A stretch of 64,000 nt of DNA from Brevibacterium sp. UCMA 11754. Lineage in GTDB: Bacteria > Actinomycetota > Actinomycetes > Actinomycetales > Brevibacteriaceae. The position numbers and the translations under genes are program-made. Below the pieces are notes generated by a model. That model saw only the letters and a list, made by a program, of their open reading frames with translations. It searched no databases and had not been told where the DNA came from. The DNA is taken from the NCBI RefSeq assembly GCF_021532275.1, contig NZ_JACBOT010000001.1, positions 310,001 to 374,000 on the forward strand. The letters run 5' to 3'. Shown one piece after another: positions 26,814-35,711 of this stretch (position 1 is its first letter; every line of letters begins with the position of its first letter).

Positions 26814-28382
26814 CTACTTCTTACGCATGATGAAGACAGTCACTGAGCTTCCAGCCAGGTCGATATTCAGCTCGTTGTCTTCGCCGTCAGCATCTGCGCT
26901 GGCTGTCTTCTTCGGTCCGCTGTAGGGCACTGTGTCCGGAAGCGGGTTGTACGGCACCACTTTGGTAGCGCTCTTCGCTTCATTCGACGGCCCGTAGACC
27001 TGTGTTGCTCCCTCGACGGAGAATCCGTCCGGCATTTTGAGAGTCGTAGGATTGCCACCAACCTCTGCATCGTCGTTGGCGTTGATGACGGTAGTCACCA
27101 GTGTTTTGCCGTCGTCCTTGACCACTGTGTAGGCGTTCATGTTCCCACCTCCGTTGACGGAGGTTTTTGTGAACGTTCCGCCGACGCTGGGCGCGAGGAG
27201 TCGCAGCCCGAGCATATTGGGACGCGGTTCGAAATTTTCCGAGGTCTGCCCGTGATCGGCAGGATCACAGATCAGGGACATCGGCGCCCCGCCACTACAC
27301 GCACCGAGCATCGAATGCATGGCCATGCGTTCGACACCGAGCGTCGCTGCGTGCAGCGCGTAATCCGCCGCCCAGAGTGCCGAGGCGTTCGTCAGCGAGG
27401 TGTCATTCGTTCCCGGGCAACTCGTGGGTCCGGTTTCTTCGAGCCACAGCGGCAGTCCTGCGGCATCAGCTTTGTCCTTGCCGATGCCCAGGCTCTTCGC
27501 CGCCGACTTCTTCGCTAAGGGGTCAATGAGGTTCTCTGCCTGCGGGCCACGGCCCGGGATCTTGTCAGATTCACATTCGTAGAGCTGGTACCAGTGTTGG
27601 GAGATCGCAGTCTTCTGACCCACATCGGAATCAGCGAATGCCTCCATCCACGCACCGTCATAGACGTCGGGCCCGATGATCGGAGCATCGGGCCGTTTGG
27701 CATGGATCGCCTTCGCATATGCTTCGAGCTGCTGAACGTATTTCTTCTTGTCCCAGGTCTTCCCGCGCACAGCACCGTTGGGAACGTCCTTGACCGTGTA
27801 CCCATTGGGCTCGTTGCCGATGGCTAGCCCTTCCAGCGAGTCGCCGAGGATGTCGACCGCGTGTGAGGCCATGTCGGCTCCTCGTTCCGGGTCGTATGTT
27901 CCCAGTGGGATACCCATGGTCACCTTGGATCCCGTGACATCAACGAGCTTCTTCAGTCGTTTGAGGTCCTCCGGTGTCACCACGATCTGTTCCGAACTTT
28001 TGGCCGACTCCCCTGACGACGTCCAGAACACCCGCCGGTCGAGTTCGTTCCCACCGAAACGCAATGCTGGGGACCCCAGTGAGGTGAGCAGATCCTCGAG
28101 ATTTGACGATCCCGGATCCAGTCGGGCATCGGAAAGAGTTGTAGATTCGAATGAGATCCCAATGTTGTCAGCACGGAAGCCCTTGTTCGTCTTCTCGTCT
28201 GAGAGTGAGAGTGTGGCTGCTTCTCCGTGGGTGTCCGACGAAAAATTCTGTTCGAACTCAGTCTGGGTAGGGGTCGGCTCTACCGGTTGAGAGGCACCCC
28301 CGGAGGATGGGCCTGAGGTGCAAGCACTGAGTAGCAGGACCATCGACGCAGACGACGTCACAACCGTTCGCCTGTTCACCAT
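26814..28382 (-). CDS. Lipoprotein with GH79-like glycosidase domain
   Basis: A 522-residue surface lipoprotein. The signal peptide ends in the lipobox LLLSAC with Cys21 as the lipidated residue, followed by a Ser/Pro/Thr linker. The body resembles a (beta/alpha)8 glycosidase of the heparanase/beta-glucuronidase type (GH79, clan A): acid/base candidate Glu191 in AIGNEPNG, nucleophile candidate Glu315 or Glu316 in LWLEETGP, and a beta-rich C-terminal domain. It lies beside genes for a uronic-acid-containing glycopolymer, so trimming or recycling of that polymer, or attack on external glycans, is plausible. It converges with the LCP-like gene (3-bp gap). Confidence 0.7.
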   Translation of the reverse strand: MVNRRTVVTSSASMVLLLSACTSGPSSGGASQPVEPTPTQTEFEQNFSSDTHGEAATLSLSDEKTNKGFRADNIGISFESTTLSDARLDPGSSNLEDLLTSLGSPALRFGGNELDRRVFWTSSGESAKSSEQIVVTPEDLKRLKKLVDVTGSKVTMGIPLGTYDPERGADMASHAVDILGDSLEGLAIGNEPNGYTVKDVPNGAVRGKTWDKKKYVQQLEAYAKAIHAKRPDAPIIGPDVYDGAWMEAFADSDVGQKTAISQHWYQLYECESDKIPGRGPQAENLIDPLAKKSAAKSLGIGKDKADAAGLPLWLEETGPTSCPGTNDTSLTNASALWAADYALHAATLGVERMAMHSMLGACSGGAPMSLICDPADHGQTSENFEPRPNMLGLRLLAPSVGGTFTKTSVNGGGNMNAYTVVKDDGKTLVTTVINANDDAEVGGNPTTLKMPDGFSVEGATQVYGPSNEAKSATKVVPYNPLPDTVPYSGPKKTASADADGEDNELNIDLAGSSVTVFIMRKK

Positions 28383-28472
28383 CGCCCGATATTTCCCTCC
28401 AGACAGCGTGCATTGCCATAGTCATTTGTTCCACGAATGAGTTCGCGCCGACGAAGAGCTGCCAGCTGCAGT

Positions 28473-29240
28473 TCACTTCATCTTCGCATATCCGAACCGG
28501 TACAGGATTCTGGTAACTATGCCCGGCGGTTCTTCAGACACGGGTGGCTCGGCGTCGAGAGTCTCGTTCCAATAGTCGTCGCTCTTCGTCACATATGTGA
28601 CATCAGGCTTGTACGGTGGCGGCACGAACGACAGGTGGGGGCGTTCCCATGCGATGTTGCGACGCACGACCCTGACTGGAGAACCCACTGCAATGCAGTT
28701 GTTCGGCACTCGCCCCGTGACGAGACCTCGAAAGCCGATGACCGAGCCATCCGCCACATCGGCACCAGCGAGTGCCACAGCCTGCCTGCCGAACCACACA
28801 TGGTTGCCGATCGTAATGTCCTTGACCGGGTTCACCCGTTTGCCGCTGCCGAGGTCGAAGATCGGGTGTCCGTCGTCAGCTCGGAATTCGTTCTCGCTGG
28901 CGAGCATCACATCGTTGCCCAATCTCACGGTTGCCCCTTCTACCGCGCTGATGGTGCATGTCGTTGTCGAAGTCACGTCGGCACCGATGATCACACTGGA
29001 GTCCTGTCCGACTCTGATATTCATCGCGAATCCGTGCCTTGCATTCGGCCCAATGACCAAAGTGCCGTTGTCGCAGTCGAAGACCACGAACAGCCTCTTG
29101 ATTTTCGCACGGGGATCAATCGAAATCCGATTGTTCGTCCCGCGGATCGTCACGGCCACATTCCTGTCGAAAACCGTCGGCGAATCGATCCTGTTGCCAA
29201 GTTCGTCGCTGTAGTCCGACAACTTCGTCAGCTTCTTCAC
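28473..29240 (-). CDS. Left-handed beta-helix acyltransferase (hexapeptide repeat)
   Basis: A 255-residue protein rich in hexapeptide repeats (ITIGNHVWFGRQAVALAGA region, and GATVRLGNDVMLA), with the late GFRGLVTGRVPNN and VGSPVRVVRRNI characteristic of O-acetyltransferases of the CysE/NodL/capsule type. It probably acetylates a sugar of the surface polymer in the cytoplasm. The C-terminal 60 residues beyond the helix are not recognised. ATG 29240. It is divergent from the CDP-glycerol transferase-like gene, with 269 bp between the starts. Confidence 0.85.
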   Translation of the reverse strand: MKKLTKLSDYSDELGNRIDSPTVFDRNVAVTIRGTNNRISIDPRAKIKRLFVVFDCDNGTLVIGPNARHGFAMNIRVGQDSSVIIGADVTSTTTCTISAVEGATVRLGNDVMLASENEFRADDGHPIFDLGSGKRVNPVKDITIGNHVWFGRQAVALAGADVADGSVIGFRGLVTGRVPNNCIAVGSPVRVVRRNIAWERPHLSFVPPPYKPDVTYVTKSDDYWNETLDAEPPVSEEPPGIVTRILYRFGYAKMK

Positions 29241-29313
29241 GTCGCTCAGTCTATCCGGGAAGAACGATTACTTACCCCTCACGACAAGGGCGCTTCACCT
29301 CAAGCCCTTCACT

Positions 29314-29326
29314 ACACATGATGTGT
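29314..29326. promoter_or_regulatory. 13-bp palindrome in the divergent promoter region
   Basis: ACACAT-G-ATGTGT (29314-29326) lies in the AT-rich 269-bp region between the acyltransferase and the CDP-glycerol transferase-like gene. It is a possible operator. No small gene is visible in this region. Confidence 0.3.
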
Positions 29327-29509
29327 ATCATATCCATCTGTAGTTGATCGCTATTCTTCTGTAGTCCCGACAGCTTGGCGTTCAACGCTCACTCAGGCTG
29401 CTCCTGCTCCACGCGGACGTTGGTTACTGTTCAGCGGTCATTCATGTAACATACCTTGCAGGTTCAGACTGTCGAACCAGACCAACGTTGCCAGTACTTC
29501 GAGGATCGC

Positions 29510-31534
29510 ATGTCCGAGCAAGAACCACTCCTGACCGTCGTCATCGAGGCGGCCGAGCCGCTCGACAAGGAGTCAACGACGTATCGTCGCTTGATGTCGG
29601 CTCGATTGCAGTGGGAGACGTCGTTCGTTATCACGGTCGACAAATCTCCGTTGACGACGCCGCGAATTGCTGAGATCTGCGCTGCACGCCCGAGCAAGTA
29701 CATTGTCTTCGTCAAGCAGAGCCATCAGATTTCGGCAAATTTTCTCAGTACAATTCTCAAGCACATCAATTCGCGCACCGTCTATATGGCCGAGCCATTT
29801 ATTTACAGCGGATCGATCCCGAAGAAGGTCGGGAAGCCGAGAAACGAGCTCACCTACGTCTACGATCGCGATACCGATATTCACGGCGTGGTCTTCAACG
29901 CTGGCCGCTTAGCTGACGCTCTGGATGCAGTCAGCGATATCGACAGGACTGCTATATACCTGGCTTATCGGCTCTATTGGTCAATTAACGACATCAACCC
30001 ACTGGAGACAGGGTATTCTGTCGCATCGGTGACAAAGTCAGCCATTGGGCTCACCACCGGCCAAGGCCCCCGTCGATTGCTCCCGTTGATTCCCTCGAGC
30101 TCATCGAAAGTGCGGCTCCACGTCCTTCGCCTGCTGATCTTGTTCCTCAGAGGCCTGCGCGAGTCGGAATCAACCGATGTTCCGCTCGATCATCTGCGCG
30201 ACATCGTAGAAACATATCAGCTCACGAATTATCTCAATTACCCCGAACCGATGCACCCGTTCGAGTGCGCATGGATCAAATGGCTTGACGATCCTCACGC
30301 ACCGCAGCAACTGTTCAAGAGACTCTCTGACAAGGATGCGTACTTCGAGTTCAGTGACGCCGACAATTCATTGGACTCGGACATCGAGTTGCACAGAATC
30401 TCTTTCGGTAATGAGACTGTAGCCGTCAGCAAGTCGTACCTGCCGCACGAGCGGCGGCCGGAACTCGATTCTCCGGAGGTGTATGACTTCTACTCGCGGC
30501 CCATCACCACGAATTCGACGATCATCTTCTTTGATCGGCCGATGCAGGCCGACGACAACGCCGAATACCTCTACGCCCATTTCACCCAGCAGCACCCCGA
30601 GTTCGACAAGGTCTACTTTGCGCTCAATCCGAAGTCACCGGACTGGGAGAGGCTGAGCCAGTGCGGATTCAAGCTCATCCCCATCTTCACACCCGAATTC
30701 AATGAGCTGTTCCTTCGATCCGACCTTGTCGTCTCATCTCAGATCTACAACCTCAGGCACAAGGGCAAGACGCTGGCGAACTCACGCTTCGTCTATCTGC
30801 AGCATGGGGTCCAGCTCAATGACATGACGAACTGGGTGAACTCGAAGTACTTCGACATCTTCGTCGCCACCGGCGTGGTAGAGGCGGACTACCTGAGAGA
30901 AGTTGCACCGGTAGAGGTCATCAATTCGGGATTGCCACGGCTCGAGACCCTGCGGAGCAACGCGGACCGAAGCGGGAACCTCCTGTTCATGCCGACCTGG
31001 CGCTTCAACCTGCACCATGCCAGCCCTGATCAATTCCGGGATTCCCAGTACTACCGAGCGATCAGCGATCTACTCACAGACAAGACGCTGCTCGAGTTCC
31101 TGGAACGCACGGATAGAGAACTCCACGTCAAGCTGCATCCCAACGTCGAGACGAGGGCCGGGGCATTCCGATTCTCCGACCGAGTCATCAAATCGGATCT
31201 CAGCTATCGGGAGGCCATCTCCGACGCGGAGGTGGTCTTCACCGACTACAGCTCGGCCGTACTCGATGCTTCATTCGTAGGAACGCCGATCGCCTACTAC
31301 CAATGGGACACAGAAGACTTCTACCTTGAACAGCCATACCAGAGCCGCCTCGACTACCGACAAGACGGACTCGGGCCAGTGTTCACTGAACACAATGACG
31401 TCGTCGCTCATTTGGTCAGTGAGCGATACTCAACGCCCGATCCTGAGCTCGAGGCACGCCGGGACACATTCTTTGCCGGAGTCGATGTCGACCGAATCAA
31501 TGACACAATCATCGACCGAATGCTGAGCCTATGA
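29510..31534 (+). CDS. CDP-glycerol:poly(glycerophosphate) transferase family protein
   Basis: A 674-residue TagF/TagB-like enzyme that would transfer a glycerol-, ribitol- or sugar-phosphate unit to a growing polymer. The C-terminal half (from about residue 330) has the family marks: VVSSQIYNL, YLQHGVQLND, LPRLE, FMPTWRFN, KLHPNVE and SDAEVVFTDYSSAVLDAS. The N-terminal 300 residues are partly GT-A-like (LLTVVIEAAEPL) but not clearly assignable. Start at ATG 29510, behind GAGG; a TTG 54 bases upstream is in frame. It overlaps the next gene by ATGA, so the two products are made together. Confidence 0.85.
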   Translation: MSEQEPLLTVVIEAAEPLDKESTTYRRLMSARLQWETSFVITVDKSPLTTPRIAEICAARPSKYIVFVKQSHQISANFLSTILKHINSRTVYMAEPFIYSGSIPKKVGKPRNELTYVYDRDTDIHGVVFNAGRLADALDAVSDIDRTAIYLAYRLYWSINDINPLETGYSVASVTKSAIGLTTGQGPRRLLPLIPSSSSKVRLHVLRLLILFLRGLRESESTDVPLDHLRDIVETYQLTNYLNYPEPMHPFECAWIKWLDDPHAPQQLFKRLSDKDAYFEFSDADNSLDSDIELHRISFGNETVAVSKSYLPHERRPELDSPEVYDFYSRPITTNSTIIFFDRPMQADDNAEYLYAHFTQQHPEFDKVYFALNPKSPDWERLSQCGFKLIPIFTPEFNELFLRSDLVVSSQIYNLRHKGKTLANSRFVYLQHGVQLNDMTNWVNSKYFDIFVATGVVEADYLREVAPVEVINSGLPRLETLRSNADRSGNLLFMPTWRFNLHHASPDQFRDSQYYRAISDLLTDKTLLEFLERTDRELHVKLHPNVETRAGAFRFSDRVIKSDLSYREAISDAEVVFTDYSSAVLDASFVGTPIAYYQWDTEDFYLEQPYQSRLDYRQDGLGPVFTEHNDVVAHLVSERYSTPDPELEARRDTFFAGVDVDRINDTIIDRMLSL

Positions 31535-33423
31535 AGAACCCCATCAACGCCGTCCGGCGCGCCATGACCGAGAGCGCGAAGAGAATCGCCTACTCACCAC
31601 AGGTGCGCAATGCCGCACGCACGGTGCTCACATCGGACGCAGCTAACCCGGTGCGCAATGTCCTCGCCGACAAAGGCTTGGAGGGGCACCTACAGCGATT
31701 CACGTCGGAGAGCCTCCCCGAGGACAAATACTTCGCCAAACTGACCATTGAGAACTGGGAACAGTTCAACGGCCAGAGCTTCCGCCTCTACCAGGATTCG
31801 ACGGTAGCCTACGGGAACGAGATCGAACCTCCAGCCAAGGGCTTCCCATTGGAGTACCGGAACCTCATCGTCACTTCCGCAGACGTCTCAGACTTCACCC
31901 TGGACATTGATTCGCCGTATACCCTGCAGATTGGCAAGGGCGCCTTCACCACTCCCCAACAGGTTTCCTATGACAAGCAGTACGGAGTCGAACAGCATGG
32001 CGATGTCTTCTACTCCAAGCGGGGAAACACAACTTCACCGAAGAAGCTGTTCATCACATTCCCCGGGTTCGGCCCCTCAACATCACGCATCTCGTATGCA
32101 GTCAGCTACCTCAAAGGAATCACAGAGGCGGAACTGTCCGATACGTTGATGATCTGCTTCCAAGACCGCTACCTCGCAGCTGGGTCGTACATGCTCGTCG
32201 ACAATGCAGGACGTTCATTGGTCGATCGGGTCAACGAGGTCATTCAGAGCTTCATCGACAAGCACAGCATCCCCAAAGACCAGATCCTCTTATTCGGAGC
32301 ATCGAAGGGCGGCAGCATCGCCGTCCAATACGCCGACCACTACCCCGAGGCGCAGCTTCTACTCGCGGTTCCGCAGATGCACTTGAAGTACTACCTCGAC
32401 AAGCCGTTCTTCAAAGACAACATCTACAACGAGAGCGGCATGCACTCGGTACCCCAACCAGAGTCACTGATTCGCCGGTACTTCGATCAGGGACGGACGA
32501 TCGACTACTTCTATACGAACTCAGACGAACAGAGCAACTTCTCACTCATAGAAGCCGTGACCGAAGTTCCAGGACTGACGAAGTACCGCATCGACGGAAA
32601 ACACGGGGACGTTGCCAAGAAGGCTCTCCCCACCATGATGGGAATCATCAGACGGTTCGTGTCAGACAACTCTCTGAAAAACGACCTCATGGCCGAGGAT
32701 ATCCACGTCTTCGACGATGGGGACACGTTAGGTGTTCAGATCAGGATCGATGACGACTGGTCTCCGTCTGGTACTGCTAATTGGTACCTGCAGAATACAC
32801 TCGGCCGCACACAATTCTTGCAGATGCTGACCGAGCACGACCTGCCATTCGTCAAATACACTAACCCGGATCAACGCCTCATTCCTGATCTCGATCGCGC
32901 GGATAGCGACTGGGCACTAGTCGCAGTCGACGAGAGCGGGAACCACTGGGAAGGAAGTCTTCCTGAACAACCACGAATGCAAGTAGGTGGCTCAGAAGAG
33001 TGGCCACTATCGACTGCAAAACTGCGATTGGATGCGAACACACCGCTGGAGCATTTCATCGTAAGCGGCAGCGACATCTCCACATTCATATACATGTCTC
33101 GTCGCGGAATCGGACAAGTCAGCGCCATCGATATATACGTTGTCGACGACATCAACGAATTCGATCTCGCTGAATACAGCATGAACTCTGAATCCCGATT
33201 CGTCGCCGCAATCGAGACCGAAGACCTGGACCACCATCTCGCGCTTATGATTGATCGACTATCCGTGATCTCAGCGTGCGACGCCAGAAACGTATCGGAC
33301 CTCCGGAGTACGTGTAACAGTGTTGTCGATCGGGCCTACGTTACCGCCAACACGGATGATCTACCCGCAGAGTGTGTTGGCGCCGAGAATCGTCTGAGCA
33401 CGGATTTCGTTGTCTCCGGATAG
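31531..33423 (+). CDS. Asp2/XcbB-CpsF-like alpha/beta-hydrolase-fold protein
   Basis: A 630-residue protein coupled to the CDP-glycerol transferase-like gene by an ATGA overlap. The central domain (about residues 165-380) is an alpha/beta-hydrolase with nucleophile elbow GASKGG (Ser258) and a late His358 in DGKHGD. This layout is seen in accessory-secretion Asp2 and in capsule proteins XcbB/CpsF. The flanking domains (1-160 and 390-630, beta-rich) are not recognised. A role in acyl or phospho-transfer on the surface polymer is plausible but unproven. Local GC falls toward the 3' end (33.1-33.4 kb). Confidence 0.65.
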   Translation: MKNPINAVRRAMTESAKRIAYSPQVRNAARTVLTSDAANPVRNVLADKGLEGHLQRFTSESLPEDKYFAKLTIENWEQFNGQSFRLYQDSTVAYGNEIEPPAKGFPLEYRNLIVTSADVSDFTLDIDSPYTLQIGKGAFTTPQQVSYDKQYGVEQHGDVFYSKRGNTTSPKKLFITFPGFGPSTSRISYAVSYLKGITEAELSDTLMICFQDRYLAAGSYMLVDNAGRSLVDRVNEVIQSFIDKHSIPKDQILLFGASKGGSIAVQYADHYPEAQLLLAVPQMHLKYYLDKPFFKDNIYNESGMHSVPQPESLIRRYFDQGRTIDYFYTNSDEQSNFSLIEAVTEVPGLTKYRIDGKHGDVAKKALPTMMGIIRRFVSDNSLKNDLMAEDIHVFDDGDTLGVQIRIDDDWSPSGTANWYLQNTLGRTQFLQMLTEHDLPFVKYTNPDQRLIPDLDRADSDWALVAVDESGNHWEGSLPEQPRMQVGGSEEWPLSTAKLRLDANTPLEHFIVSGSDISTFIYMSRRGIGQVSAIDIYVVDDINEFDLAEYSMNSESRFVAAIETEDLDHHLALMIDRLSVISACDARNVSDLRSTCNSVVDRAYVTANTDDLPAECVGAENRLSTDFVVSG

Positions 33424-33510
33424 TGCACGGAATCAGCTAAACGAGATCTTCGGCCGGCTGAAACCGTCTGGAGATACCATTGAACTCTCAACTCCGCGCA
33501 TGGCGATTGC

Positions 33511-33524
33511 AGCCTGTTCAGGCT
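33511..33524. terminator. Small hairpin between convergent genes
   Basis: AGCCTG-TT-CAGGCT is a perfect 6-bp stem in the 114-bp gap between the convergent Asp2-like and DUF6270 genes. It has no clear T-run, so it is a weak terminator candidate. Confidence 0.3.
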
Positions 33525-33537
33525 CAAATCGTCAGAT

Positions 33538-34410
33538 TCATGCCTCGCCAACACCAATCTGCTGAATCACACTGCGCACAATGGATTGATAGTCTTCGTC
33601 CCGATAGTGGAACGGTTGAGGGCCCCATTTGTGGCTCCTACTGATCCGAACTTCGCTGCTCGTTCTTGTCACAGTCGAGGCAACCATCATCCTTGCAGCA
33701 TCGCGGTAGCGACCATATTCCTCGTTGGCGCTAGCCGCCCTATGTGCGTATTCTTCGGTTTCCGTCGGTTTGACCGTGCCCAAGCTTCTCCAGGCTTCGC
33801 CAATACTTTGGCCCTTAGACAATCTCCTCCTTGCCTCACGAGTGCCGCGCTGCAATTTCCGCCAGTTGCGTCCGAGCTTCGCCAATCTGTCGTTCTGCGG
33901 GTGCCGAGCGCCGTCCACAGCCGCGGCCCATTCGATGTCGAGAAGAACCGTTCGGTCCCACAAATCTGCCGCGATGAGTCCCTCGATGAGTTTCTCGAAT
34001 CCCGACTTCCAGCTCTCGAAATGCTCGTCGGTGCCGAATTCAACCAACCGTGCACCTGCACGGTGCGCATCGCGAGCTGCTCTGCAGGATTCGACCTCGA
34101 GCGAGTTCGTCATCGTCGTCCCATCAGTGAACAGCCAATAGCCCCGGCGTTCATCGACGAGATCGACGAGAACGAAGTCGAGGCCCTTGGCGCTTTTGAC
34201 GATCCTCGCGATCCCATTGCCTTTGAGGTCGCCTGTGACCATCCGCTTCTGGAACGCAGAGTCGAGCCCACTGATATCCACTCCATCGGTGCCATGGGGC
34301 GTCTCAAGGCTGGTCACCGAGTGGCGGGCGACGTAGGCGAGCACCTCAGCTTCCGGGATGAATTCGGCAGTATCGCGGCTCACGCATGAGCCGAAGATTG
34401 CAATCTTCAT
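33538..34410 (-). CDS. DUF6270-like protein of the glycopolymer operon
   Basis: A 290-residue protein opening MKIAIFGSCVSRDTAEF, the hallmark of DUF6270, reminiscent of the GDS/SGNH block of acyl-esterases (FGSCVSRD). DLVDERRGYW and a late FHYRDEDYQ are also typical, giving a possible Asp/His pair near the C-terminus. It is the last gene of the capD-to-tagH operon, overlapping tagH by ATGA. An O-acyl-transfer or deacylation role on the polymer is inference from context. Confidence 0.7.
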   Translation of the reverse strand: MKIAIFGSCVSRDTAEFIPEAEVLAYVARHSVTSLETPHGTDGVDISGLDSAFQKRMVTGDLKGNGIARIVKSAKGLDFVLVDLVDERRGYWLFTDGTTMTNSLEVESCRAARDAHRAGARLVEFGTDEHFESWKSGFEKLIEGLIAADLWDRTVLLDIEWAAAVDGARHPQNDRLAKLGRNWRKLQRGTREARRRLSKGQSIGEAWRSLGTVKPTETEEYAHRAASANEEYGRYRDAARMMVASTVTRTSSEVRISRSHKWGPQPFHYRDEDYQSIVRSVIQQIGVGEA

Positions 34411-35711
34411 CTGTGCGATTCCTGAGGTGCCATGTCAGTTTCCTGCCGCAGTTTCTGCCGTTCCTCATAACGGTCATCAGCGATCTGTCGAGCTCGTGAT
34501 TCGAGTCGTCGTCCCGTGAGGTCGTCGGCTGCAGCCACGGATGAAGCCCGATCTTTCGGATCCGCGGCACGAAGAACTACTCGCTTGTCGCTCGGCCGAA
34601 GTCGCAGCGGTGGTGGCTCGTCATGGATCCGCGGAGCGCTGACAGCCTGAGAAGCTGGTTTCGGCAGGGCTGGGAATTTTGCTTTCGAACGGCGGGCTTC
34701 CAGATTCTCCGGCCAGGTCTGGGACTCGGCCGCCGCCAACAGCGGTCCTGGAGTTTCTTCGACTTCCTCGGCACTATTTCTGCGATTCACTTGCCTGGCC
34801 GACTTAACAGCCTTCTTCACTGTCCTCGCAGCATGACGAGGGATCGGATCCCTGATGAGCTCGGGTTCAAGGATGTTGATCTCTTCCTTCACGGCGTTGC
34901 TGACGACGTCGTGAAGGAGCTTGTCTGCGATATCCTCTTTGCCTTTGGCGACGTTCCACGCCCACCAGCGGTATTTCTCCGCGACTGCCTCGGCCGGACC
35001 ATTCATGAGGATTTCGCCCTTGTGCATCCACACGGCGCGGGTGCACAGCTCCTGGATCACCTTGGCCGCATGGTTGACCAGCAGGACGGTTCCGGCTTCG
35101 GCAAGGAGTTCGTCCATTGCACGTTCGCTGCGCTCTGCGAAGGTTGCATCACCGGTCGAGAGCGCTTCGTCGATGAGCAGGATCTTCGGTCGTGCGGACA
35201 GAGCAATCGCGAATCGCAGACGGGCGCCCATTCCCGAGGAATAGGTGCCCATCGGTCGGTGGATGGCAGCTCCCAAGGCAGAGAGCTCCACGACGTGGTC
35301 GAAGGCTTCCGCGGCCTCCTCAGGGTTCAAGCCCATGGCTAGGCATCCCAGACGGACGTTCTCGCTTCCGGACAGCGACGGTTGAAGGGCCGCGCTCACA
35401 CCGAGCAGGAGCGGCTGATACCGGACAAGGATACGGCCCCGATCGGGCTGTTCGACACCAGCTATATTGCGCAGGAAAGTCGACTTACCGGACCCGTTGG
35501 CACCGACGATGCCGACCATCTCGCCCTCCCGGGCGACAAGGTTGACTCCGCGCAGCGCGCGGACAGTCGTTTGACCTCGGCGCCCAAGCATGGCGTTGCC
35601 GATGCGTCGCAGACCCTTGGCATTCTGTTCGGGATCATTGGTATCGACGGTGTATCGGACCTGGACGTTCTCCACGATGATGTTCGGATGTTCGAGCTCA
35701 GAGTCGACCAT
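34407..35711 (-). CDS. tagH: ABC transporter ATPase, TagH/RfbE-like, with long C-terminal extension
   Basis: ATPase subunit of a lipid-linked polysaccharide or teichoic acid exporter. The 434-residue protein has Walker A GANGSGKST, the signature TYSSGMGARLRFA, and Walker B ILLIDEAL, all within the first 250 residues. The remaining 180 residues are basic, Pro/Ala-rich, and without a recognised fold; in related exporters this part binds the polymer terminus or partner proteins. Start at ATG 35711, preceded by GGGAGGAGAG, overlapping the permease by 14 bp. The second TagH in this window (58.9 kb) lacks the extension. Confidence 0.9.
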   Translation of the reverse strand: MVDSELEHPNIIVENVQVRYTVDTNDPEQNAKGLRRIGNAMLGRRGQTTVRALRGVNLVAREGEMVGIVGANGSGKSTFLRNIAGVEQPDRGRILVRYQPLLLGVSAALQPSLSGSENVRLGCLAMGLNPEEAAEAFDHVVELSALGAAIHRPMGTYSSGMGARLRFAIALSARPKILLIDEALSTGDATFAERSERAMDELLAEAGTVLLVNHAAKVIQELCTRAVWMHKGEILMNGPAEAVAEKYRWWAWNVAKGKEDIADKLLHDVVSNAVKEEINILEPELIRDPIPRHAARTVKKAVKSARQVNRRNSAEEVEETPGPLLAAAESQTWPENLEARRSKAKFPALPKPASQAVSAPRIHDEPPPLRLRPSDKRVVLRAADPKDRASSVAAADDLTGRRLESRARQIADDRYEERQKLRQETDMAPQESHR

